Origin: Bolinopsis microptera
Taxonomy: Eukaryota > Ctenophora > Tentaculata > Lobata > Bolinopsidae
NCBI RefSeq assembly: GCF_026151205.1
Contig: NC_087073.1
Coordinates: 19,792,658-19,856,657, forward strand
DNA: 64,000 nt
Direction: 5' to 3'
The notes beneath the pieces were generated by a model. It ran no database searches. It was given only the letters and a program-made list of their open reading frames with translations, and had not been told where the DNA came from. This document shows positions 33,901 through 47,400 of the stretch, piece by piece. Each line of letters starts with the position of its first letter. The stretch's first letter is position 1. The translations under genes were made by a program, and so were the position numbers.

Positions 33901-36024
33901 GCTAGACAAACTTTTGATCCTGGGGGTTTTAGTAGATATCTTAGGAACCCAACATCGAATTCGATGTATCTTAGGCCGGTAACACCAACTGAGGTGAGTG
34001 AAGTGATTCTAAAATTTAAGAATAAGTCAACACTGGATACCAAAATTGGGCCGATGAAAGTCGCAAACCATGATAGCAAGTTCACCGGTGTGATTTCTAC
34101 TATCATAAACTCATCATTTACACAGGGCATATTTCCAACTGCTCTTAAAACTGCACGCGTAATCCCTATCCACAAGGGAGGTAGTAAGACAGATGTCACT
34201 AACTATAGACCCATATCTCTTCTTAGCTCATTCTCAAAAATTTACGAAAAGTTAATGCACACTAGAGTCCTTGAATTTCTTGATAAAAACGGCTCTCTGT
34301 TCGAAAGCCAATACGGCTTTAGACCGGGGATGTCATGCGAGCATGCTCTTCTTAATGCACAGAACTCTATCCTTCATTACCTTGGCAGGAAACAAATTGC
34401 GGTGCTCCTACTGTTAGACTACTCCAAAGCTTTCGACCTACTTGAACATAAAATTTTGCTTAAAAAACTGGAACACTACGGAATTAGAGGTATAGCACTA
34501 AGCTGGTTCGACTCCTATCTTCACGATCGTCATCAGTTCGTCACAGTCAACGGGGTTGATTCCAGTCCCAAGACGATCAATTATGGTATTCCTCAAGGCT
34601 CTATTCTGGGCCCCCTACTCTTCGTCATCTATATAAACGACCTCCCCGGAATCTCAGACCTGGCCAAGTTCATACTTTACGCCGATGATGCAAATATTAT
34701 AGTCACGGGCCATAACGAGGAAGAAATTCAAAGTAAGCTCTCTATGATTGCAACACTTCTAGTGAATTGGGTAAGTAGCAACGGGCTTTCTTTAAACCTG
34801 AAGAAGACCCACTATATGGTCTTCAGTAACCGTAAAGTAGATTATTCCAAAATAAGTCTCAACATATCTGGAACAAACATTGAACGGGTTACTGAGGCAC
34901 GGTTTCTGGGTGTTATAATTGATGAGAAACTAACATGGTGTAAACATATCACAGCGGTAAGATTAAAAATGAGTAGGTACATAGGCATCATTTTCAAATT
35001 AAAACGACATCTGCCCCTAAAAGTGCGACTACAACTCTACCATAGTTTTATTGAGGCACATGTTAACTACTGCTCGTTAGCCTGGGGATTCGCGGCAAAA
35101 TGTCACATTGAGACATTATTCCGTAAACAAAAGCAAGGAATGCGGATGGTTATGCCAGGATATGTAAATTACTTTTACAAAGACGGCAAATTGCCAGCTC
35201 ACACCAGAGAAGCATTCTGCAAATTTGAGATTTTGACAATACACGGCATCATCGTAAAGAATGCGCTTACATTAATGCACCGCATGAAGCACTTTCCTAA
35301 CACAGTACCTGTATCAATTAGAAATTTGTTTCCAGATAACATACCCACGCATGGTTCAAATCATGAGAACAGTAGCGAATGGCTAGATACGTACAATAAC
35401 CGATGTTTCAAAGCATCCATCTTTTTTAAAGGACCTTTACTAGCTCTAACAGACACCAACAAGAACATCACGTCCCTACCTAGCTTATTTTCAATAAATA
35501 TTTACAAATCGAACGCAAAACGCGTGCTTCTTGAGCAACAGTCAACACTAGCTAACTCAGAGGACAGCTGGCCAGCATTTCTGCTACACAACGTACCTGG
35601 TTTGAGGAAGTCCAATAGATGAGGGATGATTGAGTAATACAGCGACCAATAATCGCTAAATCATGACATCATATCATAACATAACATAACATAGGACGAC
35701 AGCAAACACACAATAAACGAGCAGTAATAAACAACGTTCGCTTAATGGACTGACATATTTCAGCATATTTTTCACTGCCAAAGCGCTGATAACAGCAAGC
35801 CTTACCCCACTCCGCGCGGCTTTTTAATGCACAAAATCTTAAAGATAATTCTCGCGATAAAATTTTCATCGTCACGCTTGAAAATTTCTAGAAATTAGAA
35901 TAGCCGTATATTATAACAAACTATAGCAAGCAGAATTAAAAGATAAAAGGTTCTGGGACTTAAGTGGTACAAATAAAATGAAAGGCATGCTGATGCTAAT
36001 CATGCTTACGTACTGTAATGTGTC

Positions 36025-36067
<43 letters not shown>

Positions 36068-37285
36068 TTACTATTTGACAAAACAATTGATCTTTTTAGT
36101 GTGAGTGTGATTTCAACTTTGAGTTTGAAAATATTTTGAAACGACTTTCGATATTATTGATTATTATATTATATTTAATAAACTGTCTCAAAGCCCTTAG
36201 AGGTGGCTCTATACGGGTCTTTACAACAACAACAACACTGCAGAGAACACTACCTTTCTTAGAATTTGTTTTAAACTGGGAGTTAAGTTTTAAAGCAGTT
36301 GCAGTGCCAACCCTGTCATAAATTATGGCAATTTGTATCACTCTTAGAAACTAAATTATTACCTGATGGTCCCTGGTAACTGAAGTCAACTTGAAGGTAC
36401 GGTCCTCCCGCTTTTTTCTTATTGTTGAATCTCTTCTCTTCTTCCTCTACACAGGAACCGTGATTATTAGCATGTTCATTGTTCATTAATTATTGGAAGT
36501 GGAATTAAAAAAGGAAAGAAATAGAACTCCGACTTTAAACAGTGCATCATTCAGTGCAGTAAATATCCAAGCTCCGACCATCTAATTAGAAACTCTGGAA
36601 TGTAGAAAATAGCATGCAAACAAATATAACACAAAATCTGTATTTAACAGCATGTTTTGATATCTGCTTGAAATTTGAATTTGACTTACCCAGATACGCC
36701 TCGAATTCCAGCTCATCGACAGTAAGAAACATAAACCTCTCCTTATCAAGCTCTTCCTCAAGTTTTGCCTCCTCTATATCAACATCTGTGTCGTTTTTTC
36801 TCAGTCCAAATTCACTTTCAGAGTACAGATGACCTCTTACATCATACCTGAAGATAAATACAAATATCAGAGAAGAATTAGATATCCAGAAAACTTATAT
36901 TAGATATTGAGAAAACTTAATAGATTTATTTAACAGCTCACTATGTTATTAGGGTGACAAGCTTGAAACTGACAGAAGGGGGTTCGTAGTCCCCCAAAAT
37001 AGCAAACCTGCGTTTCATTTGTTAATGTTCTAAGAAATAAAATAGAATAAATTGACTTGAGAAATTTAATTTAATTTAAGATTACCACAGCAGTTAATTT
37101 GTTAAATTCCCTGACTGGAGAAAAATCCATTCAAGCTATGCAACATACCTGTCGATAAGGTTTGAACTATCACCCATCCACGGTATCAAGGTGACCCCTT
37201 CGTTAACTGAGACAGCATTCTCTGGATCCGCAAACAAAGTGACAGCTGACCCATTGGCACCCAATTCATAGTTGGAATGGGACAT
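27958..37285 (-). CDS. SFSWAP: SFSWAP (suppressor-of-white-apricot) splicing regulator, 10 exons
   Basis: Exons, read right to left: 37285-37149, 36847-36690, 36446-36363, 32014-31920, 31789-31638, 31421-31069, 30901-30755, 30471-30357, 30149-28132, 27983-27958. All have GT-AG borders and phases that join into 1094 codons. The N-terminus (MSHSNYELG...) is the DRY_EERY domain (residues ~1-126, with GGPYLQVDFSYQG). SURP1 (~178-228) contains NPIFHFLEPDHELNPFYKH. A Gln-rich stretch, an acidic Ser block and a Pro-rich linker follow. SURP2 (~441-489) has IITKLAEYVVKNGDSF and YYQYLIQKF. A long RS/charged tail with a Glu/Lys/Arg-rich coiled-coil segment completes it. The family consists of nuclear RNA-binding regulators of alternative splicing. 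The tiny last exon is inferred: without that splice the frame ends at 28118 after GTVM. Human SFSWAP is about 950 residues. Confidence 0.92.
32104..35700 (+). mobile_element. Nearly intact CR1/jockey-like non-LTR retrotransposon in SFSWAP intron 3
   Basis: One uninterrupted frame from just after a TGA at 32101-32103 to TGA at 35620-35622 (over 1150 codons). The N-terminus has a Cys/His cluster resembling a PHD-type zinc finger (CDEC, CHSC, CDWCELAVHKKC). The apurinic-type endonuclease follows, with SLNVRSL, FNET, FTGDFNID and SDH. The reverse transcriptase has NYRPISLLS, QYGFRPG, LLDYSKAFDLLEHK, IPQGSILGPLLF and FILYADDA, so the catalytic residues are all present. A short 3' UTR ends in an (aacat)n-like tail near 35670-35693, typical of CR1-like elements. 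There is no ATG before the zinc cluster, so the 5' end may be truncated or start at a non-AUG codon. No ORF1 is seen. It lies opposite to the host gene. Confidence 0.92.
36030..36062. repeat. Poly(T) tract in SFSWAP intron 3
   Basis: About 33 consecutive T. In the sense of the minus-strand gene it is poly(A), possibly the tail of an old retroposed sequence. The surrounding sequence gives no coding clue. Confidence 0.8.
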
Positions 37286-39084
37286 AATATATCACATAGA
37301 ATAAACCTGAGCCGAAAAAAAGGTATAAAGGTAGAGGGGATATAGCTGATTTGTTATTTTGATCTGATTATGCAGTAATTTAAAACACTGAATTAACGTC
37401 ACAATCTCATATATCTTCTTTCACTTTAAACTTTGAATATTCATTTATAGTATTTAACTTGAGTAGCTCTTCTGTGATTTGAATTTCTTTTGATTAGAAT
37501 TTGTGAATTATTTAATTTTTCATAGATTACTAGATCTTTCGATTTAGCAAAATATTCACAGATTATAATGCAACTTACTGGATCATAGTGCGTACGGAAA
37601 CTGAAATAATCTTCCATTTTTGGATGAGAAGTGTTGTTTTGGAAAACCCTTCTTTTAGTCAATCGAAGTTAAGGTTTGTTGGGGTTTGATCATATTTTGT
37701 TTCATTATTAGTTGACATTTTTTGCCATAATTTTAATAAAACAACAAAAAACCTTATCAATGCTTTATACTACAAGTTCATTTTGTTATAAACGTCTCAT
37801 AACATCTGAAATAATAAGCAAGTGTCCCAACATCATACCTAGTACTTACCTTATGTAAAATTCAGGAACAATATTTCATTACATACAACATCTTAAATTA
37901 ATCAAATTATAAGCTTACAGGAGAGCATATTTAGCAAAGCAAAACAAATTGAAATGTGTAAAGTAGAGGTGCATTCCAAACACTCCATTACAATACAAAC
38001 ACATAAATCAAATTATACAGTCCTTAACAATAAATGTGAAAAATACATGAAATACTGCCATGCTTAGAGTGATGATAGTGAGTCGCCGTCGTCTCTGTGA
38101 CTGATGCTTGGTCCTCAGCATCTCAAGTTTTTTCATCCTAAAGGTTGTATTGTCAAGGTGTGCACTAGTTCTAAGATACAACTTTAAAATCAAAGATTCG
38201 GCGAAGAAATGGGAATGTGGGAGTGTGACTCATATAGTAGTACTATTCAAATTTGCTAATAGCGTAATCATATTTTATACATTATTCATATTTTATACAT
38301 TGTGTGCATATATTTATATTTGATTGTAATTAAAGATTTTAAGGCGTTAGTGCCGAGTAATGCCTCTGGGTAGTGCTCCTCAATCAATCATATCTTTTTT
38401 TGATTCGCAAATTTGGTGTATATGTCATTCTTTGTCACAATACTTCGAGAGATCTGCTAACAGAGCTCTTATAAACTACTGGCTGCAAAGTTGCCCCAGA
38501 ACCCCTTCTGTTTCCGGCAGAAGCCAAGGAAAGAAAATAAATAAAGAAATAGAAGCTAATATAAAGGATTAAATTGAAGCTGAATACGGAACATTTACAC
38601 CAATAGTTCCATCCAGAACAGGTGGAATAGGAGGCAATATCTTTTTTTAAGCAGATGAGAAGATGTACAAAAAGTCTGATTAAATAATGTCATGAGGCAA
38701 TGACACTAATCATAAAAGGGGCCGGGCGAGATTTGACCTATTAAGAACAAAGGTCATTCAAGAAGACAAAAATTCCATTCTAGGGGGAAAGAGGAATATA
38801 TTAAAAGCAGTAGTGATGTGAAAATGGCAGATCGAGAAATAATAAGGCTCTGCATAGAATTTTCATATAATAAAAGAGTTTCTAGTTTCTACTATGCTAG
38901 GATTTTAAAACTTTTTGATGTTTCATTTCAATTATTAATCTACTAATCTGTAGTATATTTTTGGGGATGTCTAACCTTGCATATAATAGCTGGACAATGT
39001 AGCTGGACAATGACCATTGCTACAATTATCTGTAGACTCTTTCTTTAGAAAATGTTGCATGCCATTCACATTTCATGAAATTCT
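37286..39084. other. Upstream flank of SFSWAP, no gene seen
   Basis: AT-rich sequence with only short, unrecognised frames. It should contain the SFSWAP 5' leader and promoter. Confidence 0.4.
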
Positions 39085-40030
39085 TTACCTGGAGAACCCA
39101 GGCTATGTTCATAATCATATAATAGAAATTTGGCGGAATGACAGGCTGAGCGCCACACATTTTCGCTTTCCATTTATATGTAACCGGCCGCAAAATAAAA
39201 ATTTGATCACTATTTATATACTGTATATACTATACTATAAAATTATTCAAACAATATACACATAATATAGCAATGACCCTATATAAAATCACACAGTTAC
39301 TTCTGGTGGCCACCAGAAGTCGAGAACACTAAAGGTGTGAAGCTTCCTTTCTCCACTTCAAGAACCCTTGCGTTGTAACATCGCTTTTTCTCATTTTCAT
39401 GGGACTGGTACATTGCCGGGATTTCAATTTTCTTTACCTTGCAAGCCAGGCTTAATTTTTATAAAAATTTTTAAAGATATGGCGGAATGACAAGCTGAGC
39501 CCAGCGCCAATTAAATCAAAAGCGAGCAAATGATCTAAATAAGCTAGCTAAAGTAGCATTTGTCATACGTTGTATGACCCGCCGCGCACGAGTGCGGGGC
39601 TCCCCCTGTATCGTCGAAACTATACAGGTGAAGCGACCGTGGGGGTCACCACGTGATACAAAGTAGCATAGAGTTGGCATAAAGTTGCACAAAAATTTTG
39701 TTTGTTCAGCATGAACAAAACAAAAATATAAAAACTTTTAGTGCGCGGCGCTAAAACATTTGGAGCAATTACAAATTATTATTTAAATTTATACTATTAA
39801 AAGCGATTATTGACAATTAAATCAATTTCAAATTATATTAATACAAGCAATATACAAGCATATATTAAAAACTAATGCACGTTTAAATCTAAATTTCATA
39901 TTTAATCTAGTTTTTATGAATTTTACTGGTACGGTCTAAATTTCTTCAAAGTAGCGCGTGCCGCGCTTTTTTCCGAAATATTGGCCCGAGGCAAGTGCTA
40001 CGAAGCTAATAGCGCGTCGGACAAGTCTCG
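39085..40030. repeat. Second cluster of the GC-rich dispersed repeats
   Basis: 39090-39155 has cctggagaacccaggctatg and ggcggaatgacaggctgagc. The latter motif returns at about 39479-39500. 39558-39662 is a close copy of the ~110-bp unit at 23541-23652 (gtcatacgttgtatgacccg ... ccacgtgatacaaag). 39950-40025 resembles 24035-24080 (caagtgctacgaagctaata). The same set of modules is thus found in both places, separated by 16 kb. Confidence 0.75.
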
Positions 40031-41486
40031 GTCAGCAGTTAATTTAAATTTTATACATGTAATATGCTAATATGTATACAAAATTGCAATTGATCGTTGT
40101 TGAAATATTAAAAAACAAAGTTTTCAATTTAATATCCATCCCTATGCAAAATGCAGCGATTTCATTGGACGAGAGCAACTGTATTATGAGGTTAGTTGTG
40201 TTTGGCGACAAATGGCTACAAATGGCAGCGTTTGATCGAAAACCTGGTTTCAGCCCCCTGAAAAACCCTTGATCGTTAAATTTTACAAATTTTAATGGAT
40301 CAAACTGGAAAGATCCATAAAAAGTTTACCTTTTTCACTAGCTCTTTTTTAATAAGAACAATTCATTCTCCAGCCCTACGATTGCAAATATAAACATCAA
40401 TCCGAATCTTCAAAAAAGGGAGCAAGTATTTTGTGTGTCATGTGTATTATATATGTGTGACACAACTCAGTATCATGGTTTAAGCTTTATAAATTATCAA
40501 TCTTCTGATGCTGTTTTCTAACCATTATAATTTACTATAGTTATTGTTATAAATTATTATGCTTATTGCTTATCCATATATATGTGCTCGTGTATTTTTC
40601 AGTACACCGTTAACTACTAAATTGTTATCAAGCAGCACACACAATCACCATCATTAGCAAACATTTTTGAATTTGTTTCCCCTTTTTCTGGTTCTGAAAT
40701 TATCACAAAATCTAGTCGGTGTAATAAAGTTAAGTAAAGTAAGTAATATGGCAAGTGCCATATACAGTTTTCTAAGCTGCTGCCTAATCTTAGCATTTTC
40801 TTAAATATTTCTACTGGTAAGTGCATACTTATAAACAGGTTATTTAGTGTATCAAGTCTTAACAGTTTTCTAGTCACTCTCTAGCTACTCCAAGTCTCCT
40901 ATTAAATTATCTGGTCTAAAGGTCTTGATTATTATATACAAAATATATTTCTGATTGTTTTAATTGAGTTTTTCATGGTTTAGAATCTAATTGTGATTGC
41001 TCTTTCAGGTTTTCTTGTGTCCTGAATTGTTTTTGTGGCAAACCTGTGCATTTAAGTTGTTGTAACATTATAATGTAAAAGTTTAAATTATTATTATTTT
41101 CATTGAATCAGATAATTTATTCATTGGTAGATTGGGGAGACCTAGAATGAACTTGTTATCGGTTTTAAGAAGGATTTAAGTAGTAGAAATTTGCAAATGG
41201 ACAACTTGCATGAATTGAACGAAATTAGAGATATAGCTGCATGCAACAGATGTTGGGAAAATCTTTTTCAAGGGTACAGTTTACCGCATTAAGGTATTTT
41301 TAAGAATCATTTTTGTCGGTAAGATCCTGTTTTATAATAATAATAATTATTATTTTCATTATAGAGACAAGTGACTTATATTGAGATGTGTAACCTTAAC
41401 TTGTAGTCCTATTTGAGTATTTGTAATTGTGTTGGTTTAACAGTATTTTCAATGTGTTTAAACAACCTTCATATTAATCTCGTAGG
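40031..41486. other. Spacer before the acyltransferase pair
   Basis: AT-rich sequence. Reading frames at 40072-40272 and 40617-40877 have no recognisable domain. The promoter of the first acyltransferase should lie toward its right end. Confidence 0.4.
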
Positions 41487-44400
41487 ATGGTACTCTGGGT
41501 GGCCTTGATAGTTTTAAGCTACATCCAGTCAGTACACAGCCAAAACTACGATCTCCATTTTAAAAATCCTGTTAATACAGTGTTTTCTACTCTTGGGATC
41601 AACAACGAGCTTCAGAACTTGATAAGAAGTCCAGTAAACTTTCTAAGGGACCAGTTGTTATCTTATTCTCAACAGTCTGTGGACTCTAAAGATGATGATT
41701 CCAAAGTTTGTGAAACAAAGGTCTTGTCGCTTGTTGAGTCCTTGAAAACTGAAGAAAGTCTCAAATGTAAGATATTTGTACATGATATATATTTATGTTT
41801 AAAATGTTTCATGTCAGTTCAGGAATATAATAGGATGTGGGACGTGTGGGGGGCTAAAAATTTCTGTCAACTGTTTTCAAAATTATTACTAGTGTCTTTC
41901 AGTTGTTGATGCACTTGGTAAACCTCCAAGTGGTTTTCTCAATGGTAACACAGTTCTCATGGGAAGTTATGACACATGTACATCTATGATCAAATCCGCG
42001 GGCTATGGTAGCAACTACAAACCCTGTAAAATAAAGGCTCTTATGACAATGGTAGGTAGTGCACCCCCTAACAATGGTACTTAGTCTTACTTAATTTCTT
42101 GGAAACGTTTTATACTCGCTATTTATAAGTTATTGGATACTACTATCAAAATATATTTGATATCTTGAATCTCTGATGCTAGTTTGTAATTTTGGCAGTA
42201 TCTAGATAGCCCGACCCCTGTCCGCGGACAACTGTCCACGGACAACTGTCCACGAACACCTGTCCACCAGATCATATTACTGCATCAGAGGACATAGATG
42301 CGTTACACCCAGGACAGGACATGGAGCTCTTTAGGAGGCTTTTCTGGAATAGGAAGTCTCGAGCATTCTCTGGGGAGGTCGTGGGTCCATTCATTTCGTC
42401 TATTAGACGGAAGAGTACCATGTCAGGAATTGGAATAGTTTTTGTTGTTGTTATTGAGTTATTGATGATGGCAACTGATAATACTTCACCAAAAACGAAC
42501 GACTTATATGCCACATTTAAATCGTAATCATTTATTTCATTGAGCAATATACTACGCTACAATCAATCCGGGAGTTGATGCACAGGACAAAGCTTTGTTA
42601 TCTTTTTGTAGTGGTATGTAGAATCCCATCGAGGATCGATGATGTGAACCCTGCTTGATTCAGGGGATACTGTTATTATGCAGTAATATGATCTGGTGGA
42701 CAGGTGTTCGTGGACAGTTGTCCGCGGACAGGGGTCAGGCTATCTAGATACTGCCGTAATTTTCCATAAAACAGTTTGTAATATTACATTATTTCTTGCA
42801 GGGCAACAATTCAGTTGGTGGCACCCCACTTACATGGACAGTTTGTTTTCCACAAGAATGTCGTGGTGGCAACTTCACTTCCCTTAAGCAGGGTTTACTC
42901 AAAATAATAAACAGCCGGTGGGATCCAGTGCACATAGCTGAAAGTAGTGTAGTCACAACATGTGATACAGATTACAACTATAGCGCTGGATCGTACTGTG
43001 CTATTGTCCTGATATCAGTGATTGCGTTCATGGTGCTAGTCGGAAGTATGTGGGACCCTGTAGTGATGCTCGTGACATCTCTGAAAGTAGCAGAGGAGAG
43101 GAAGGTTCTGGTTAACAGTGAAGAAGGTGGTGCAGTGGATGAGATTGTCCCAGATAGTCCTGCTGTCCAGTCAAAACCTGTCTTGGACCCATTTAAAAGC
43201 TCTACTTTAGGTAACAGTAATACAGTCTTACTTTTTCTACGATGGGGGTGAATATAAGTTAGGGTTGGATTGAAACATCTATTTATTAGTCTTCCTCAGT
43301 TATCCATGATGAATGATGATCAATGCATGATAAAATACTTTAACATTTTTCTATAGTTAAGATTATTATTACTAAAAGGTGTTTCTATTCCAGGCGAGGT
43401 GTTGAAGTGTTTCTCTGTGCAGCGAACAGTTGGAGCCCTTCTAAACACCACTACCAAGGAGGGACAAATCCTCTGCATGAACGGAATCAGAGTCCTGAGT
43501 ATAAATTGGGTTGTTCTGGGCCATGTTTACTATATCGGACTTGGAGCTGCAGGTGATCTTAGCATACACTTACAGTTAGTTTAACAATTAATATACTGAC
43601 AAGTCTAGTTGGTTCTAGAGTATCTTGCATGATTTGATTGATAATTTTTCTATCATCACTCATCAGTGAAAACCATAAACTCCTTTAAATTTCAATCCAT
43701 CGAGGTGATTTGGTCTATATTAACACGCTTTATCGACGAAACACATTTACCTTCACTTGGAATGGCTTGCCTTCTGTTGACTCTTTTTTCTTAATGAGGT
43801 ACCTTGGCATTGAGTAGTCTCTGCAGTGTTGTTCATGTTGATTCACCAAGCTGTACAGAAGGTGTTCTTAGCTTGTGTCAACTAAAATTGCGTCCACAAT
43901 AATTATACATTATATCGATTTATTTTAAAATACGTGAGATTTATCGTTATTTGATATTTGCTTGATGTTAGTAATTTTATTAATGTTTGTGTAATCGATA
44001 AATGTACGTATGGTAAACTTGATATTTTTGGAAGTAACACTGATTTAGTGTAAATTGAGTGTAATGTGTTTTCAGATTACACTGACTACATATCCATGTG
44101 GCGTAAAATTCCAATGGCAATAATCTATAATGCATTACCAGCAGTCGATACTTTCTTCTTCATAAGGTTTGTTTATTGCTATTCTAGTTATTCAATATCG
44201 TGTCATATTAATTTGCAAATAACCCAGCTATAGGGTGATATAATCTATTCTGGGAAACTATTGAGCAGTATAATTGACTTCAAAAATTTACTTCTTTACT
44301 GGTGTAAGCGTAGCATGTAAGGTTTTAAAATCATTCGTTTTAGCGGTTTCCTTGTTTCTCTTCTCCTCTCAAAAGACCTGGCAAAAAGAGGAAAGTTTAA

Positions 44401-47400
44401 CGCTGTTGGTTACTATCTACACAGATACTTACGGTTAACTGTACCGTTTCTTGTCGTGACTCTTGGACAAGGGTTTCTTGCTCAGATATTTATTAGGGGC
44501 CCGTTTGAGGACATCCTTACTAAAGTTAGTAGCAATGCCGAGTAGTTTGTTAAATTAACCTTTAAGTTTATTACAAATCAGGAATTTGATAGTTAAGTTC
44601 GCAGGCCTGATTCCTAGTTGTGGTTAATGGTAAAACCTGTGGCTTGAAAGTGCACAGTACCAAGCTTTATTGAGGATGATTTAAATGTAATGTGTTCTGT
44701 GTACTATAACTGATAACACTAGGGTAGTGAAAACTGTAACAAGTGGTGGTGGACTAACATTCTCTACATCAACAACTTCGTCCCTTGGAACAAAGTGAGT
44801 GTTTTAGATTTATTACATTATTCAGTAACATTTTATTTTGGGATGGATCTATATTTTCCTCCTTATATTAATTGTTATTTACTTGAATTGTACCAGATTC
44901 TGATAAATTTCGTGAATAATGTAATAATTATATGCTATTTTTGTTCCTTCAGCTTCATCACCATTTAACTAACTATACAATATGAAATTTCAGCTAGAAA
45001 TATGCGTTGGACAGTCCTGGTATTTATCTAATGATTTCCAGTTCTTCATTGTAGCCCCACTCTTCATCTGGCTTCTTTACAAATCACCTAGAACTGGTTG
45101 GTATTTAATTGAATAAGCACAGATTCAGTTTTATTCGTTTCAAAATGGAATCAAATCTGATATCACCAAAGCATTGCGTTCCATTGATTTACAGGAATTG
45201 CTCTAATTTCTGCTAAATAGAGTGTGAACTGCTTTGAAGGTGCGTGACTGCAAATATTGGATGACATCATATCTTATCAGTTCATTGAAATTTGAGCACT
45301 TAAAGAAATGCATGTACGTCAAGAGATAAGAACCTAGGATACTGTAAGCTTATACAAACAAAAAGCAATTCCCATTGTCACGAGATTGAGATAAGAAGAT
45401 AAGATACAGGAAGGTTGTAGCAAGCAAATGAATGCTATCACGCCTGGTGGTAACGTAGGGTTACCACTAGGTATTAGGATACAACTGGAGTGCCCCTTAT
45501 TATGGGTTACAGAACAGTGTCCTCCATATAGAATTAGGATACAACTGGAGTGTCCCTTATTATGGGTTACAGAACAGTGTCCTCTATATAGAATTAGGAT
45601 ACAACTGGAGTGTCCCTTATTATGGGTTACAAAATAGTGTCCTCTATATAGAATTAGGATACAACTGGAGTGTCCCTTATTATGGGTTACAGAATAGTGT
45701 CCTCTATATAGAATTAGGATACAACTGGAGTGTCCCTTATTATGGGTTACAGAATAGTGGCCTCTATATAGAATTAGGATACAACTGGAGTGTCCCTTAT
45801 TATGAGCTACAGAATAGTGTCCTCTATAATTTCACAGTTTTAAATTACTGGAAAATCCACCACAACCCACAGAGTTAGAGGGATCCTTTAGACAATACAG
45901 TTGAAATTGTGCTTTGAGTAGTAGTGAGGCAAAATGTTAGGTCCTGAGAACATTATAACAGAAATCTGAGAACTTGGGAACCTGATAACCTGAGAACATT
46001 ATAACGGGAGATAAGATAATGTAAAGTTCAGATTATTTGAAGCAAAGTCAAACGTAAATTTTTAGAGACGTGCTTAGCCCCTTTACTATTCAATGCTATG
46101 ACAAATGACAATATGCTGAATATGGACAGGATCAGGAATCAGTATTATTCCAGATGATGATAAATTCTGATATAACTACTATTATTTCCCCCAGGAATTG
46201 CTGTAACAATGACTACGCTAGTCTGTAGTTGTGTGGCTGCGGGCGTCATTACTTACGGTTATAACCTGGGCCCTTCCACTGTATTCGAGTAAGTTTCAAC
46301 CACAAGTTTATTACAATTTACAATACTTGTAAAGTATTCCGGATAAATTCAATAATAAATCTGCCAAAATATACCTAAGGTTGGTTTTACACGATCAGCC
46401 TATCCTGGACCGATTGAAAAATTGAACAATGGAATTCTGGATTTCAATGCGTGGTTATGACATAACGCATGGGGTATTCAGTTTAGAGTTCGAAGTTTCA
46501 AGCAAAAATTAAGGCAGAATGTATCGACAAGTTTTGAGAGATCTTGTTACATGATGCAACTTGTCCAGTGTACTTTTAACATAAAAATTAAGTAAGCTGC
46601 ACTGCGGGCGCCACAAATAGCATTGAAACTCAATTCCATTGTTTGACCCTGCAACTATTTTCAGTCCGAATGCTGCCAACTTCACAGACTTCAAGCTGCT
46701 GTACGATAAGCCGTGGATACGTTGCCCTCCCTATCTGATAGGACTGCTTGGAGGCTGGTTTTGCTTCAAGAACCTGGACAGTCTCAAGTTGTATATCAGC
46801 CGACTCCGCTTCGTATGTGACGCTTCTTTTGCCTTTGTTATCAGTTCCAACTATAAATAAACTACCATAGTAGTGTTTAAGATTGTATATTTTTTAGTGA
46901 ACTTGAGAATGTGCGCAAAAATATTGAGATGTAACCCTACTTTGTACTCAGCAGTGCAGATTGTAGTATAACTTGTTTATAGATGAATACATACCACATG
47001 ACGTACAACAACTAGTACTCATCACAAGATTATTTTACAAATGTATGGCCTCTCCGACTAGTACTAGTAATACATCACGTGATACTTGCTTACTTGTGAT
47101 GCACCACGTGGGCACTAACTAACACGTGGGCACTAACTAACACGTGGGCACTAACTCCTTGTTACACGCAGATAACGAGGCTGCTACTCAGTGTGGTAAT
47201 CTGGATAACTACCTGCACTGTCCAGTACTGGGTTACATTCGGTCTTCACAATGATATGCTCAAGAAGACATGTGGGTAAAATACTGTCTTGGTACTGTGC
47301 CAACTTATGGTACTACATTGTTATATCGAGTGCAGTAGTGTGGTCGAGTTAACGGTTATATAACCATGTGACCAGTAATGATGTTGTCACATAAATGTCT

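Noticed and set aside
42272-42547. Independent 91-residue gene
   Set aside because: It lies wholly inside a transposon between the TIRs and looks like a transposase remnant.
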